From: Verrucomicrobiota bacterium
GTDB lineage: Bacteria > Verrucomicrobiota > Verrucomicrobiia > Chthoniobacterales > UBA10450
NCBI GenBank assembly: GCA_003218885.1
Contig: QHOV01000082.1
Location: 1-40,361, forward strand
Reading direction: 5' to 3'
Length of the DNA: 40,361 bases
The position numbers and the translations under genes were made by a program. How positions within the stretch are numbered: the first letter of the stretch is position 1; each line of letters opens with the position of its first letter. Positions 24,178 to 31,075 of this stretch are shown in pieces. The notes beneath the pieces are model-generated. The model had not been told where the DNA came from and ran no database searches. It saw only the letters and a program-made list of their open reading frames with translations.

Positions 24178-25470
24178 ATGTCCTTCCGTTTGAGACTCAG
24201 AACGCCACTTTACATGCTCCACGTTCGCCAGAATACTTCTAACCCGATGCCGGGTGAAATCTTAAACGCTCCTGCACCACCACTTTCCGCCGTCTATGCG
24301 GCGCGTACTTTACCAAGAAGCCTGCTCTATTCGATTTTCGCCCGCATCGGGGGTTCCGGCCTGGATACGGATGCTTTTGAAACCTTGCGCGCCTCGTATC
24401 GCGGGGGATTCCTGGGTAAAGCAATCGCTTATGGCAACCGGCAGAATGAAATTCCCGGCTCGCTCATCCATTCTCTGCGCTGGCATCCGGTACGGCTCAT
24501 TTCCTTTCTTGATCGACCCTATTATTACGGCGCGAAAAAAAAGTATCTCGACTGGATCACGTCACGGCATCTGGCAACCGGGCGCTACGACATGTTTCAT
24601 AGCTGGTCGGGCGACTGTTTGCGCTCGCTGCAAATTGCAAAACAACGCCGCATTCCTTCGATCGTTGAGGTCCCAACCTGGCATCGCGATGGCGGCAAAC
24701 AGAAATTCGAGCAGGCGAAAATTGCCGCGCCGCCAGGCAAGATTTCGGGTCTTCGAAGGTGGAAAGCCAGACTGTTGCTCCACCGGAGGCGTTTTGTTGA
24801 AGAGTACAAACGCGCTGATCTTCTGCTCGTCCTGTCAGAGACGGCCGCCGAAACCTTTCGTATCCGCGGTTTCCCGGAGGAAAAACTCTTCTATTTGCCC
24901 CGCGGGGTGGATGTGGAGCGCTTCAAGCCGGGCCCTCAGCCGGCAAAATTTCGCGCTGTTTTTGCAGGCGCATTGATCAAGCGAAAAGGTATTCAACATG
25001 TGCTCGAAGCATGGCACCGCCTCAAACTACCCGATGCCGAGCTATGGTTGATTGGTTTCGTGCACGATGAAGCGAAGCCATATCTCAAGGAATTTTGGCG
25101 CGATAACATTCGCGTCGTCGGATTCGTCCGCGATCCGGAGAGTTATCTCAACCAAGCCACGGTGCATGTTTTTCCGTCGCAATGGGAGGGGAGCGCCAAA
25201 GTCACATATGAAGCAGCTGCGTGCGCGTTGCCTCAAATCACTACGCGCGAGGCAGGCGACGTGGTCCGCGACGGCATCGAGGGAATTATCGTGAAACCCG
25301 GAGATGTCGGCGCCATCGCAACGGCGCTCGAGCATTTGTATCGACATCCTGAGATCGTTCAGCAAATGGGCAGCGCGGCAAGACGTCGCATGGTTGAAAA
25401 TTTCACCTGGGACCATTTTCGAACACGATTGCTGGACGCATATGCAACCGCCATGCAAATGGCGCGATGA
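24178..25470 (+). CDS. GT4 glycosyltransferase
   Basis: A GT-B fold glycosyltransferase of about 430 residues, unlike WaaG in its N-terminal half. The donor domain shows AVFAGALIKRKGIQHVLEAW near 265, LWLIGFVHDEAKPYL, VHVFPSQWEGSAKVTYEAAA near 330 (the E-x7-E motif) and REAGDVVRDGIEGIIVKPGD. The N-terminal start is uncertain: GTG 24166, ATG 24178 and ATG 24214 all precede the first conserved part (AARTLPRSLLYSIFAR). It is probably part of lipopolysaccharide or capsule synthesis, since a heptosyltransferase follows. The substrate is unknown. A family A repeat starts five bases after the stop. Confidence 0.85.
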   Translation: MSFRLRLRTPLYMLHVRQNTSNPMPGEILNAPAPPLSAVYAARTLPRSLLYSIFARIGGSGLDTDAFETLRASYRGGFLGKAIAYGNRQNEIPGSLIHSLRWHPVRLISFLDRPYYYGAKKKYLDWITSRHLATGRYDMFHSWSGDCLRSLQIAKQRRIPSIVEVPTWHRDGGKQKFEQAKIAAPPGKISGLRRWKARLLLHRRRFVEEYKRADLLLVLSETAAETFRIRGFPEEKLFYLPRGVDVERFKPGPQPAKFRAVFAGALIKRKGIQHVLEAWHRLKLPDAELWLIGFVHDEAKPYLKEFWRDNIRVVGFVRDPESYLNQATVHVFPSQWEGSAKVTYEAAACALPQITTREAGDVVRDGIEGIIVKPGDVGAIATALEHLYRHPEIVQQMGSAARRRMVENFTWDHFRTRLLDAYATAMQMAR

Positions 25471-25475
25471 CGATC

Positions 25476-25536
25476 CTGTAGCGGCGGTCTGTGACCGCCG
25501 ATTCTTTATTTCGGCGTTCACGGAGCGCCGCTACAG
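25476..25536. repeat. Family A double-hairpin repeat, compact 61-bp copy
   Basis: CGGCGGTC-TGT-GACCGCCG and CGGCGTTC-ACG-GAGCGCCG (one G-T wobble) are nested inside the perfect 11-bp outer arms CTGTAGCGGCG/CGCCGCTACAG. The centre is only about 12 bp, so this may be closest to a minimal form. It sits 9 bp before the GTG of the heptosyltransferase gene. Confidence 0.92.
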
Positions 25537-25545
25537 TCAGAAGCC

Positions 25546-26568
25546 GTGAAGATTCTTCTCCTGCAACTCAAGCGAATCGGCGATTTGATTTTGACGACGC
25601 CGGCCGTCGCAGCCTTGCATGACAATTTTCCAGATGCACAACTCACACTCATCGTTTCCAGTGACTGTGCCGATCTACTGCCAGCCATTGCAAATGTCGA
25701 TCGCACTTTGATGGCGCGGCGCAATCTCCGTGACCTCGCTCTGTTTTTTTCCGTTGCAGCCAGCAGATTTGACTGCTGCATCGATTTCACACGGAACGAT
25801 CGCTCGGCCTTTCTGGCGCTTTTATCCGGCGCGCGAAGACGCGTGGTGTCCTATCGGGTGCGCGAACAGTCGAAGATGCGCGCACCTGCTTACACCGATT
25901 TTATTCCCGTCCGAATGCGGGACGTGCACACAATCGACTACAATCTGGCTTTACTTGAGCCACTTGGGATCCGAGCGGCTGCCTCCGCCCCATATCTGCA
26001 TCTGCCACAGGAGGCCTACGAAAACGCCGACGCGCTTCGGCGCAGTTGGAAAATCACCAAGCCTTACGTGATTTTGCATCCCGGATCGGCCCGCCGGGAA
26101 AAACTCTGGGAGCCCCGGTGGTGGACGGAGGTGATTCACCGCTTCGGCCAAGACAACGGTCTCGATCTTGTTCTGACCAGTGGGTCATCGCCCGACGAGC
26201 AAACGCATATCGCGGCGATTAAGAACAAGGTGCAGCAACAAATCATCGATCTTTCTGGAAAGACAGACTTGCTAACGCTGGCGGCGTTGATTGCCCAGGC
26301 TCGGCTTCTTGTGACGGTCGATTCCGCTCCCGTGCATCTGGCGGCTGCCACAAGTACGCCGCAAGTAATCCTGTTCGGGCCGACCAACCCATTTCATTGG
26401 CGGCCCAGGGAAAGCCCGGCCCTCATTTTACAGGGAAATTCAGTTGCGCCGGTGACCGAGTTTGTGCCGCTCCAGCCGCGCTTTGCAATGAGTCAAATCT
26501 CGACGGAAGCCGTGATTAGTGCTATGGATTCGCTGCTGTCGCTTCGTGCGGCGGCGCAAACTTCATGA
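25546..26568 (+). CDS. ADP-heptose:LPS heptosyltransferase-like protein (GT9)
   Basis: A 340-residue GT9 enzyme of the WaaC/WaaF/WaaQ type, which transfers heptose from ADP-heptose to the lipopolysaccharide inner core. It opens KILLLQLKRIGDLILTTPAV, the family hallmark. VILHPGSARREKLWEPRWW (nucleotide-sugar domain) near 175, LVTVDSAPVHLAAA near 260 and VILFGPTNPFHWRP near 277 are typical. The start is GTG 25546, with a family A repeat ending just before it. Its stop overlaps the start of the msbA remnant (ATGA type), so the two were translationally coupled. Which heptose position it serves is not known. Confidence 0.92.
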   Translation: MKILLLQLKRIGDLILTTPAVAALHDNFPDAQLTLIVSSDCADLLPAIANVDRTLMARRNLRDLALFFSVAASRFDCCIDFTRNDRSAFLALLSGARRRVVSYRVREQSKMRAPAYTDFIPVRMRDVHTIDYNLALLEPLGIRAAASAPYLHLPQEAYENADALRRSWKITKPYVILHPGSARREKLWEPRWWTEVIHRFGQDNGLDLVLTSGSSPDEQTHIAAIKNKVQQQIIDLSGKTDLLTLAALIAQARLLVTVDSAPVHLAAATSTPQVILFGPTNPFHWRPRESPALILQGNSVAPVTEFVPLQPRFAMSQISTEAVISAMDSLLSLRAAAQTS

Positions 26569-26972
26569 GCGGCGTAAAAGCGGCTAAGGAAAAGCAGTCA
26601 TTTGGGGAAACGTTACGCGCAGCTTCCGCTTCGTATCGGCGGCTCTACAGTTACGTCAAGCCCTATAAGATGCGTTTCACCCTGGGACTGGCGTTGGGGA
26701 TAGCCTATGGCGCGGTCAATTCACTCTTCCCGCTAACGATTGCCCGCGTCACCAGCACCATTTTCCACGGTGCCGCTCCCAATCCGATGGCCCTACGTTC
26801 AAATCTGGGAGCCCTGGATACAGGCCCAAAGATCAATTCGATTGTTCTGATCTGTCTCGCCATCCCGGCGATCATGACCGCGCGCAGCCTCTGCTCGTAC
26901 GGAAGCACCTATTGCATGCAGTGGGTGAGCAACAAGGTCGTCACCGATATCCGCGCCCAGCTTTTCAAATGA
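26565..26972 (+). pseudogene. msbA: MsbA-type ABC exporter, N-terminal fragment (frame broken)
   Basis: The first 135 codons of a lipid A / lipid-linked glycan flippase. TM1 (MRFTLGLALGIAYGAVNSLF) and TM2 (SIVLICLAIPAIMTARSLCS) are present, followed by CMQWVSNKVVTDIRAQLFK and a stop at 26970-26972. In intact homologues about 22 more residues (the loop HxxxxxxxFFxxxxxGxLxSRI) come between this point and NDTR. Here they are missing, and the next open frame (26983) is shifted. TCAAA at the junction occurs in both expected flanks, so a deletion of about 70 bp at that microhomology fits. The start overlaps the heptosyltransferase stop by 4 bp. An assembly error remains possible. Confidence 0.8.
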
Positions 26973-26982
26973 TACCCGGGTC

Positions 26983-28371
26983 ATGCAGATGGCTTTGACT
27001 AGCGTCGGTAGCGACGTTTTTAAACAACCGATCACCATTGTTGGCGCGATCAGTGTGCTCCTCCTGATGGATTGGAAATTTACCGCAGTCACGATGATTC
27101 TTTTTCCAACCTGTTTGCTGCCGCTTCGTATTTATGGGCGTCGCGCCCGCAAGGCAGTGCAAAATGAACAAGCAGGCATGGGCGAAATGGTCGTGACGAT
27201 GCAGGAAACATTCGCTGGCATTCGCGTGATCAAGTCGTTTGCGCGTGAAGCGCACCAGGAAAAGGAATTCAAGCGCAGCAATCAACTACAGTTTTCGCAG
27301 ATGATGCGCATGATCCGGTCGATGGAAGCAGTCGGCCCGCTGGTTGAAACCATCGCCGCAGTCGGTGTGGGAATGGCGTTGCTTTACGTTTACGCCGCGA
27401 ACCTGAGCGTCGGCCGATTTTTCGGATTGATCTCAGGAATTTTCATTCTCTACGACCCGATCAAGACGCTTAGCAGGATTCACATCCTGATGGAGCGATC
27501 AATCGCGGCTACTGGTGCGATTTTCTCGATTCTGGACTCAGAGTCCACGGTGCAGGACACGCCGAACGCCGCGGTCCTCAAGTCTTCCCAAGGCCGAATT
27601 GATTTTGAAAATGTCACGTTCCGCTATGCAAACACCGCTGCAGATGCTATCAGCAATCTGACCTTGCGTTTCGAACCGGGGAAAACTCATGCCCTAGTCG
27701 GCGCCAGCGGTGCGGGCAAAAGCACGATTCTCTCACTGATCCTGCGCCTATACGATCCGACCACTGGCGCTGTGAAAATCGATTGCGAAGATCTGCGCTC
27801 GGTGACACAAAAGTCCTTGCGCGGACAGATTGGGCTCGTCACGCAGGAGACGTTTTTGTTTCACGATACCATCTTCAATAACATCCTGTTCGGCCGGCTG
27901 GACGCTACACCAGAGGAAATTTACGAAGCCGCACGCGCTGCCTATGCCCACGACTTCATTACGGCCCAGCCAAAAGGTTATCAAACAGTCATTGGCGACA
28001 AAGGATGTCTTCTCTCCGGCGGACAGCAGCAACGCCTCGCCATCGCGCGCGCTATTCTGAAAAACGCGCCGATTCTTTTGCTGGATGAAGCCACTTCATC
28101 GCTCGATTCCGAATCGGAACAGCAAATTCAACAGGCTCTGGCTGAACTGGCCGCTGGACGCACGGTAATCGCGATCGCCCACCGTCTCTCCACCATTCTA
28201 TCCGCCAATCAAATTATTGTGATGGATTGCGGCCGAGTTAAGGAGATCGGGACGCATGCCGAGCTGCTCGAAAAATCTGGCTACTATCGCCGGTTATACG
28301 ATCACCAATTCAATCGTATTCAGAAGGAACCCGAAGCCGAAGCAGGCATTCTTGTTGAAGAGCTCGTGTAG
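26983..28371 (+). CDS. msbA: MsbA-type ABC exporter, C-terminal part, displaced frame
   Basis: A 462-codon frame carrying TM3-TM6 and a full nucleotide-binding domain. The frame is open before the ATG: SNDTRV precedes MQMALTSVGSDV, as in intact homologues. ATPase motifs are complete: Walker A GASGAGKST near 248, Q-loop VTQETFLFHD, signature LSGGQQQRLAIARAI, Walker B ILLLDEATSSLD and the H-loop IAHRLST. The missing link to the fragment at 26565 removes the first coupling-helix region, so neither half should be a working flippase alone. It would otherwise move lipid A-core across the inner membrane, in keeping with the flanking glycosyltransferases. Confidence 0.85.
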   Translation: MQMALTSVGSDVFKQPITIVGAISVLLLMDWKFTAVTMILFPTCLLPLRIYGRRARKAVQNEQAGMGEMVVTMQETFAGIRVIKSFAREAHQEKEFKRSNQLQFSQMMRMIRSMEAVGPLVETIAAVGVGMALLYVYAANLSVGRFFGLISGIFILYDPIKTLSRIHILMERSIAATGAIFSILDSESTVQDTPNAAVLKSSQGRIDFENVTFRYANTAADAISNLTLRFEPGKTHALVGASGAGKSTILSLILRLYDPTTGAVKIDCEDLRSVTQKSLRGQIGLVTQETFLFHDTIFNNILFGRLDATPEEIYEAARAAYAHDFITAQPKGYQTVIGDKGCLLSGGQQQRLAIARAILKNAPILLLDEATSSLDSESEQQIQQALAELAAGRTVIAIAHRLSTILSANQIIVMDCGRVKEIGTHAELLEKSGYYRRLYDHQFNRIQKEPEAEAGILVEELV

Positions 28372-28404
28372 CGATTTGGAAAGGAATGGCCATAGCCTCT
28401 CGCG

Positions 28405-29133
28405 ATGCCATTTAATATCGACCTCCACACGCATTCTTTTTTTTCCGGAGACGGTATTTCTAGTCCGGAAGACTTGATTGCAGCCGCGCGCGCCAAAGGT
28501 TTGAACGGCATCGCCATCACCGATCATAACACGTGCGACGCGGTTAATTACCTGCTCGAGAAAGGCCTGATGCGGCTGGACGGGTTGCCGGTCAACGATT
28601 TTCTCGTTCTTCCGGGAGTCGAGGTCACGACCGCCGATGGTCATCTTCTCTGTATCGGTGCGGAGCTGCCCTACCTGAAAGGAAAACCAGCGCGCGAAGT
28701 CTGCGACATCATTCATGAACGCGGCGGCCTCGCCATTCCTCCGCATCCATATGATTTGTTCCGCGCCGGCATCCGTTTTTCCACTCTGGAAACGCTGCCG
28801 GTGGATGCGATCGAGGTTTTCAACGCTGCGACCACACTCCGCCGCTACAACCGTTACGCTTTCAAGTACGCGCAGATTCGCGGTTTGCCCATGACTGCTG
28901 CCAGCGACGCGCATCATGCCGCCGCCGTTGGGACGGCTTACACAATCGTGAACACCGATGATTTTTCGGTGAAAGGAATTCTCGCGCAGATCCTAAAGAG
29001 CAACGAGCTGAATCAAAAATACCAGACCCCGCGGGATAGCCTCCGCAAAACCTGGAACAACTGGTTGCGATTGCGGCGCCGAAAAAAAAATCCCGACCTA
29101 GCTGCGAAAGACCGTGGCCACAACGGCCGCTGA
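28405..29133 (+). CDS. PHP-domain phosphoesterase
   Basis: A 242-residue PHP-superfamily metal-dependent hydrolase. Metal motifs are IDLHTHSFFSGDG at residues 5-17, AITDHNTCD near 37, PGVEVTTADGHLLCIG near 71, PPHPYDLFR near 113 and SDAHHAAAVGTAYT near 170. This order is typical of YciV/RNase AM-type and related phosphoesterases. The substrate is unknown. It lies 33 bp after the msbA remnant on the same strand. The last 20 residues (WLRLRRRKKNPDLAAKDRGH) are basic and lie beyond the domain; the DNA there merges into a 7-bp-phased tract, so the tail may be of recent origin. Confidence 0.85.
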   Translation: MPFNIDLHTHSFFSGDGISSPEDLIAAARAKGLNGIAITDHNTCDAVNYLLEKGLMRLDGLPVNDFLVLPGVEVTTADGHLLCIGAELPYLKGKPAREVCDIIHERGGLAIPPHPYDLFRAGIRFSTLETLPVDAIEVFNAATTLRRYNRYAFKYAQIRGLPMTAASDAHHAAAVGTAYTIVNTDDFSVKGILAQILKSNELNQKYQTPRDSLRKTWNNWLRLRRRKKNPDLAAKDRGHNGR

Positions 29134-29157
29134 CCACTGATGCAGACCACTAACCAC
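29130..29157. repeat. 7-bp-phased tract (CTGACCA type)
   Basis: CTGACCA, CTGATGC, AGACCAC, TAACCAC in register, directly joined to the left end of a family B repeat (29158). The first units overlap the stop codon of the PHP gene. Confidence 0.6.
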
Positions 29158-29191
29158 CCTGTCCGCCGTAGCCTTGGCGAAGGCGGATGAC
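29158..29191. repeat. Family B 34-bp repeat
   Basis: The element contains TCCGCC (29162-29167) and GGCGGA (29182-29187) around a 14-bp centre GTAGCCTTGGCGAA. It is identical over 34 bp to 31491-31524. Its right end lies 11 bp before the DUF1330 start. Confidence 0.92.
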
Positions 29192-29202
29192 TTCTAGTGC
29201 GA

Positions 29203-29490
29203 ATGCCCGCTTACGTCATCGTTGAAATCGACATTGTCGATCCAGCCGGCTACGAAGAATACAAAAAGCTCGCCAGCGCGACCGTGGAGAAGTACGGCGG
29301 CAAATACGTGGTTCGCGGCGGCAGAACCGAAGTACTCGAAGGCCATTGGAAACCGAAGCGCATCGTGGTGCTTCAATTCGAATCAGCGCAGCGTGCCAAA
29401 GACTGGCTGAATTGCGAAGAATATCGCGAACCGCGCAAAATGCGGCACCGCACGGCGAGGACAAACATGATCCTGGTCGAGGGGATGTAA
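29203..29490 (+). CDS. DUF1330 family protein
   Basis: A 95-residue ferredoxin-like-fold protein of the DUF1330 family. It starts PAYVIVEIDIVDPAGYEEYK and contains KYVVRGGRTEVLEGHW, RIVVLQFESAQRAKDWLNCE and a late NMILVEGM, all close to the family pattern. The biochemical role of the family is unknown. ATG 29203 is chosen over GTG 29197. It sits directly behind a family B repeat, which may carry or block its promoter, and before a family A variant. Confidence 0.92.
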   Translation: MPAYVIVEIDIVDPAGYEEYKKLASATVEKYGGKYVVRGGRTEVLEGHWKPKRIVVLQFESAQRAKDWLNCEEYREPRKMRHRTARTNMILVEGM

Positions 29491-29506
29491 GTGTCGGCTG
29501 CACGCG

Positions 29507-29585
29507 CTGTAGCCACGGCCCTGTGGGCCGTCGCGCTGTGTGAAAAGTAGCACCGAGATGGACCGGCCACAGGCCGGTGGCTACA
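29507..29585. repeat. Family A variant with exchanged stem sequences
   Basis: ACGGCCC-TGT-GGGCCGT and ACCGGCC-ACA-GGCCGGT are two perfect 7-bp hairpins inside the outer arms TGTAGCCAC/GTGGCTACA. The stems differ from the other copies but the plan and loops are the same. The right end supplies the TAG stop of the GT2 gene on the minus strand (29581-29583). Confidence 0.85.
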
Positions 29586-30486
29586 ACTTTACGAAATCGC
29601 GCTGGCCGGTACCAGGCCGCTTTTTCATTTCACGCTCCTTCAGCAGGATCGTGCGCTCATACCAAGCGAGCAGCCGGCAGAACACCCATCCACGGTAGCC
29701 GTCACGAAAACCCTGCTTCCAGACGTAATGATAAAGGAATCGCAAGCTCGGACGGAACGGAGCTCTCGCCGTGAGTTTCTTTAGCCAGCGCTTGCGCTCT
29801 ACCGCCGTTCCCAAAGGTGATGCTCGCAATGTCTTTTCACCTGCTCGCTCATGCAGCTTTCCGGACGCCGCCGCTTCCCAGGTCGAATAGCGGTTATGTT
29901 TCTCGACGAAGGTGGCAATATCTGGAAAAGCGTAATGCTCCATCGGAGCGGTCAAATATTCCGCCCCCCCATTTAGCAATACGTGCTCATGCACCTCGTT
30001 ATCTCCAGAGACAAGGTTGTCGTCGATTTCGATCTGTTCATATCGACCCAGCCGATGCCGGAACAGGCGCAGATTCCAACTCGGAAAATAACCGCAATGG
30101 TTTATCCAGCCGCTCAAAAACCAGAACCGACGGTTCAGATAAAATCCGTCCACGTCAGTGCGGCGAATCGCCTCTTTGACTTCGCGTTCTAACTCGGGTG
30201 TGACGCGTTCGTCGGCATCCACGATGAGCACCCATTCATTTTGCCAGGGAATATTTTCCAAAGCCCAGTTCTTCTTTCGTGGGAAATTTCCATTCCAAAC
30301 GAACTGCACGACGCGGGCTCCGGTCGCCTCGGCAATCGCTTGCGTTCCATCTGTGCTCGCCGAATCAACTACCACGATTTCTTCTGCGAACGAAACGCTG
30401 GCAAGGCAGTCCCGCAGGTTCGCCGCTTCATTCTTGACCGGGACAAGCACCGACAAGGGCACCCGCGCGTCGGCTTGCTCGCTCAT
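29581..30486 (-). CDS. GT2 glycosyltransferase, WaaE/LgtF-like
   Basis: A 301-residue GT-A glycosyltransferase. PLSVLVPVKNEAANLRDCLA opens it, EEIVVVDSASTDGTQAIAEA follows, and LIVDADERVTPELEREV carries the DxD metal motif. The late block WINHCGYFPSWNLRLFRH and ERAGEKTLRAS resemble WaaE/LgtF-type lipopolysaccharide core beta-glucosyltransferases. ATG 30486 overlaps the WcaF-like stop by 4 bp (ATGA type), so the two are coupled. It is the last gene of a four-gene minus-strand run beginning at 33621. Its stop codon lies in a family A repeat. Confidence 0.88.
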   Translation of the reverse strand: MSEQADARVPLSVLVPVKNEAANLRDCLASVSFAEEIVVVDSASTDGTQAIAEATGARVVQFVWNGNFPRKKNWALENIPWQNEWVLIVDADERVTPELEREVKEAIRRTDVDGFYLNRRFWFLSGWINHCGYFPSWNLRLFRHRLGRYEQIEIDDNLVSGDNEVHEHVLLNGGAEYLTAPMEHYAFPDIATFVEKHNRYSTWEAAASGKLHERAGEKTLRASPLGTAVERKRWLKKLTARAPFRPSLRFLYHYVWKQGFRDGYRGWVFCRLLAWYERTILLKEREMKKRPGTGQRDFVKL

Positions 30487-31028
30487 TGAATAATCTCGCG
30501 TTTTTTCGCTTCGCGCGCTGGGTTTCCAATCACAATGCTCCAAGGTTTCACGTCCCTCATCGCTACCGCCCTTGCACCAACAATCGCTCCTTCACCGATT
30601 GTAACGCCCGGCCCCACGAACGCATCCGCACAAATCCAAGCGTCGGAGCCGATCGTAATCGGCGGACGCTGCAACGGAAAATCCGCTTTGGTGTGATCGT
30701 GAGTTCCTGCGCAGACATGCGCGCGGTGTGAAATCGTTACACGCGCCCCCAGCGTCACGCGGCCGAGATTGTAAATAAACGCATGCTCCCCGATGGCGCT
30801 TTCATCTCCCGCGTCGAGATTCCATGGGAAATAAATCGTCGCCGAAGGATACACATGAAGGTTGCGACCAATTTTTGCTCCGAAACAGCGGAGCACAAAT
30901 CGCCTCCAGCCGAAACACGGCCTGGGACTGAACCGAAAAAGTGGCTGGGCGCAAGCCCACAACACGCGGCGGATAATCTCGCCCGATGAGTACTTCCTGG
31001 CCCGACGATTTTGTTCAATGTCCAGCAT
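30483..31028 (-). CDS. WcaF-like hexapeptide-repeat acyltransferase
   Basis: A 181-residue left-handed beta-helix acyltransferase. Hexapeptide repeats ([LIV]-G-x4) are visible in IGRNLHVYPSATIYFPWNLD and TIGSDAWICADAFVGPGVTI, with GEGAIVGARAVAMRDV at the end. Catalytic His is likely in the CAGTHDHTKADF loop. It fits the putative colanic-acid acetyltransferase WcaF group, which O-acetylates sugars of exopolysaccharide or O-antigen. It lies 9 bp after the GT4 gene and overlaps the GT2 gene. The donor is presumably acetyl-CoA; the sugar is unknown. Confidence 0.9.
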   Translation of the reverse strand: MLDIEQNRRARKYSSGEIIRRVLWACAQPLFRFSPRPCFGWRRFVLRCFGAKIGRNLHVYPSATIYFPWNLDAGDESAIGEHAFIYNLGRVTLGARVTISHRAHVCAGTHDHTKADFPLQRPPITIGSDAWICADAFVGPGVTIGEGAIVGARAVAMRDVKPWSIVIGNPAREAKKREIIQ

Positions 31029-31033
31029 GCTTC

Positions 31034-31075
31034 CTCTTCAAACTCCTATTTCCGACTCCTGCCTCTCATATCTGA
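31034..31075. repeat. 7-bp-phased tract at GT4 3' end
   Basis: CTCTTCA, AACTCCT, ATTTCCG, ACTCCTG, CCTCTCA, TATCTGA in register. On the minus strand they encode the last residues of the GT4 protein (ERQESEIGV) and its stop codon. Confidence 0.7.

Noticed and set aside
26960-26990. Programmed frameshift in the msbA-type gene
   Set aside because: No slippery heptamer with a downstream structure, and about 22 residues of the family are missing, so a deletion explains the data better.
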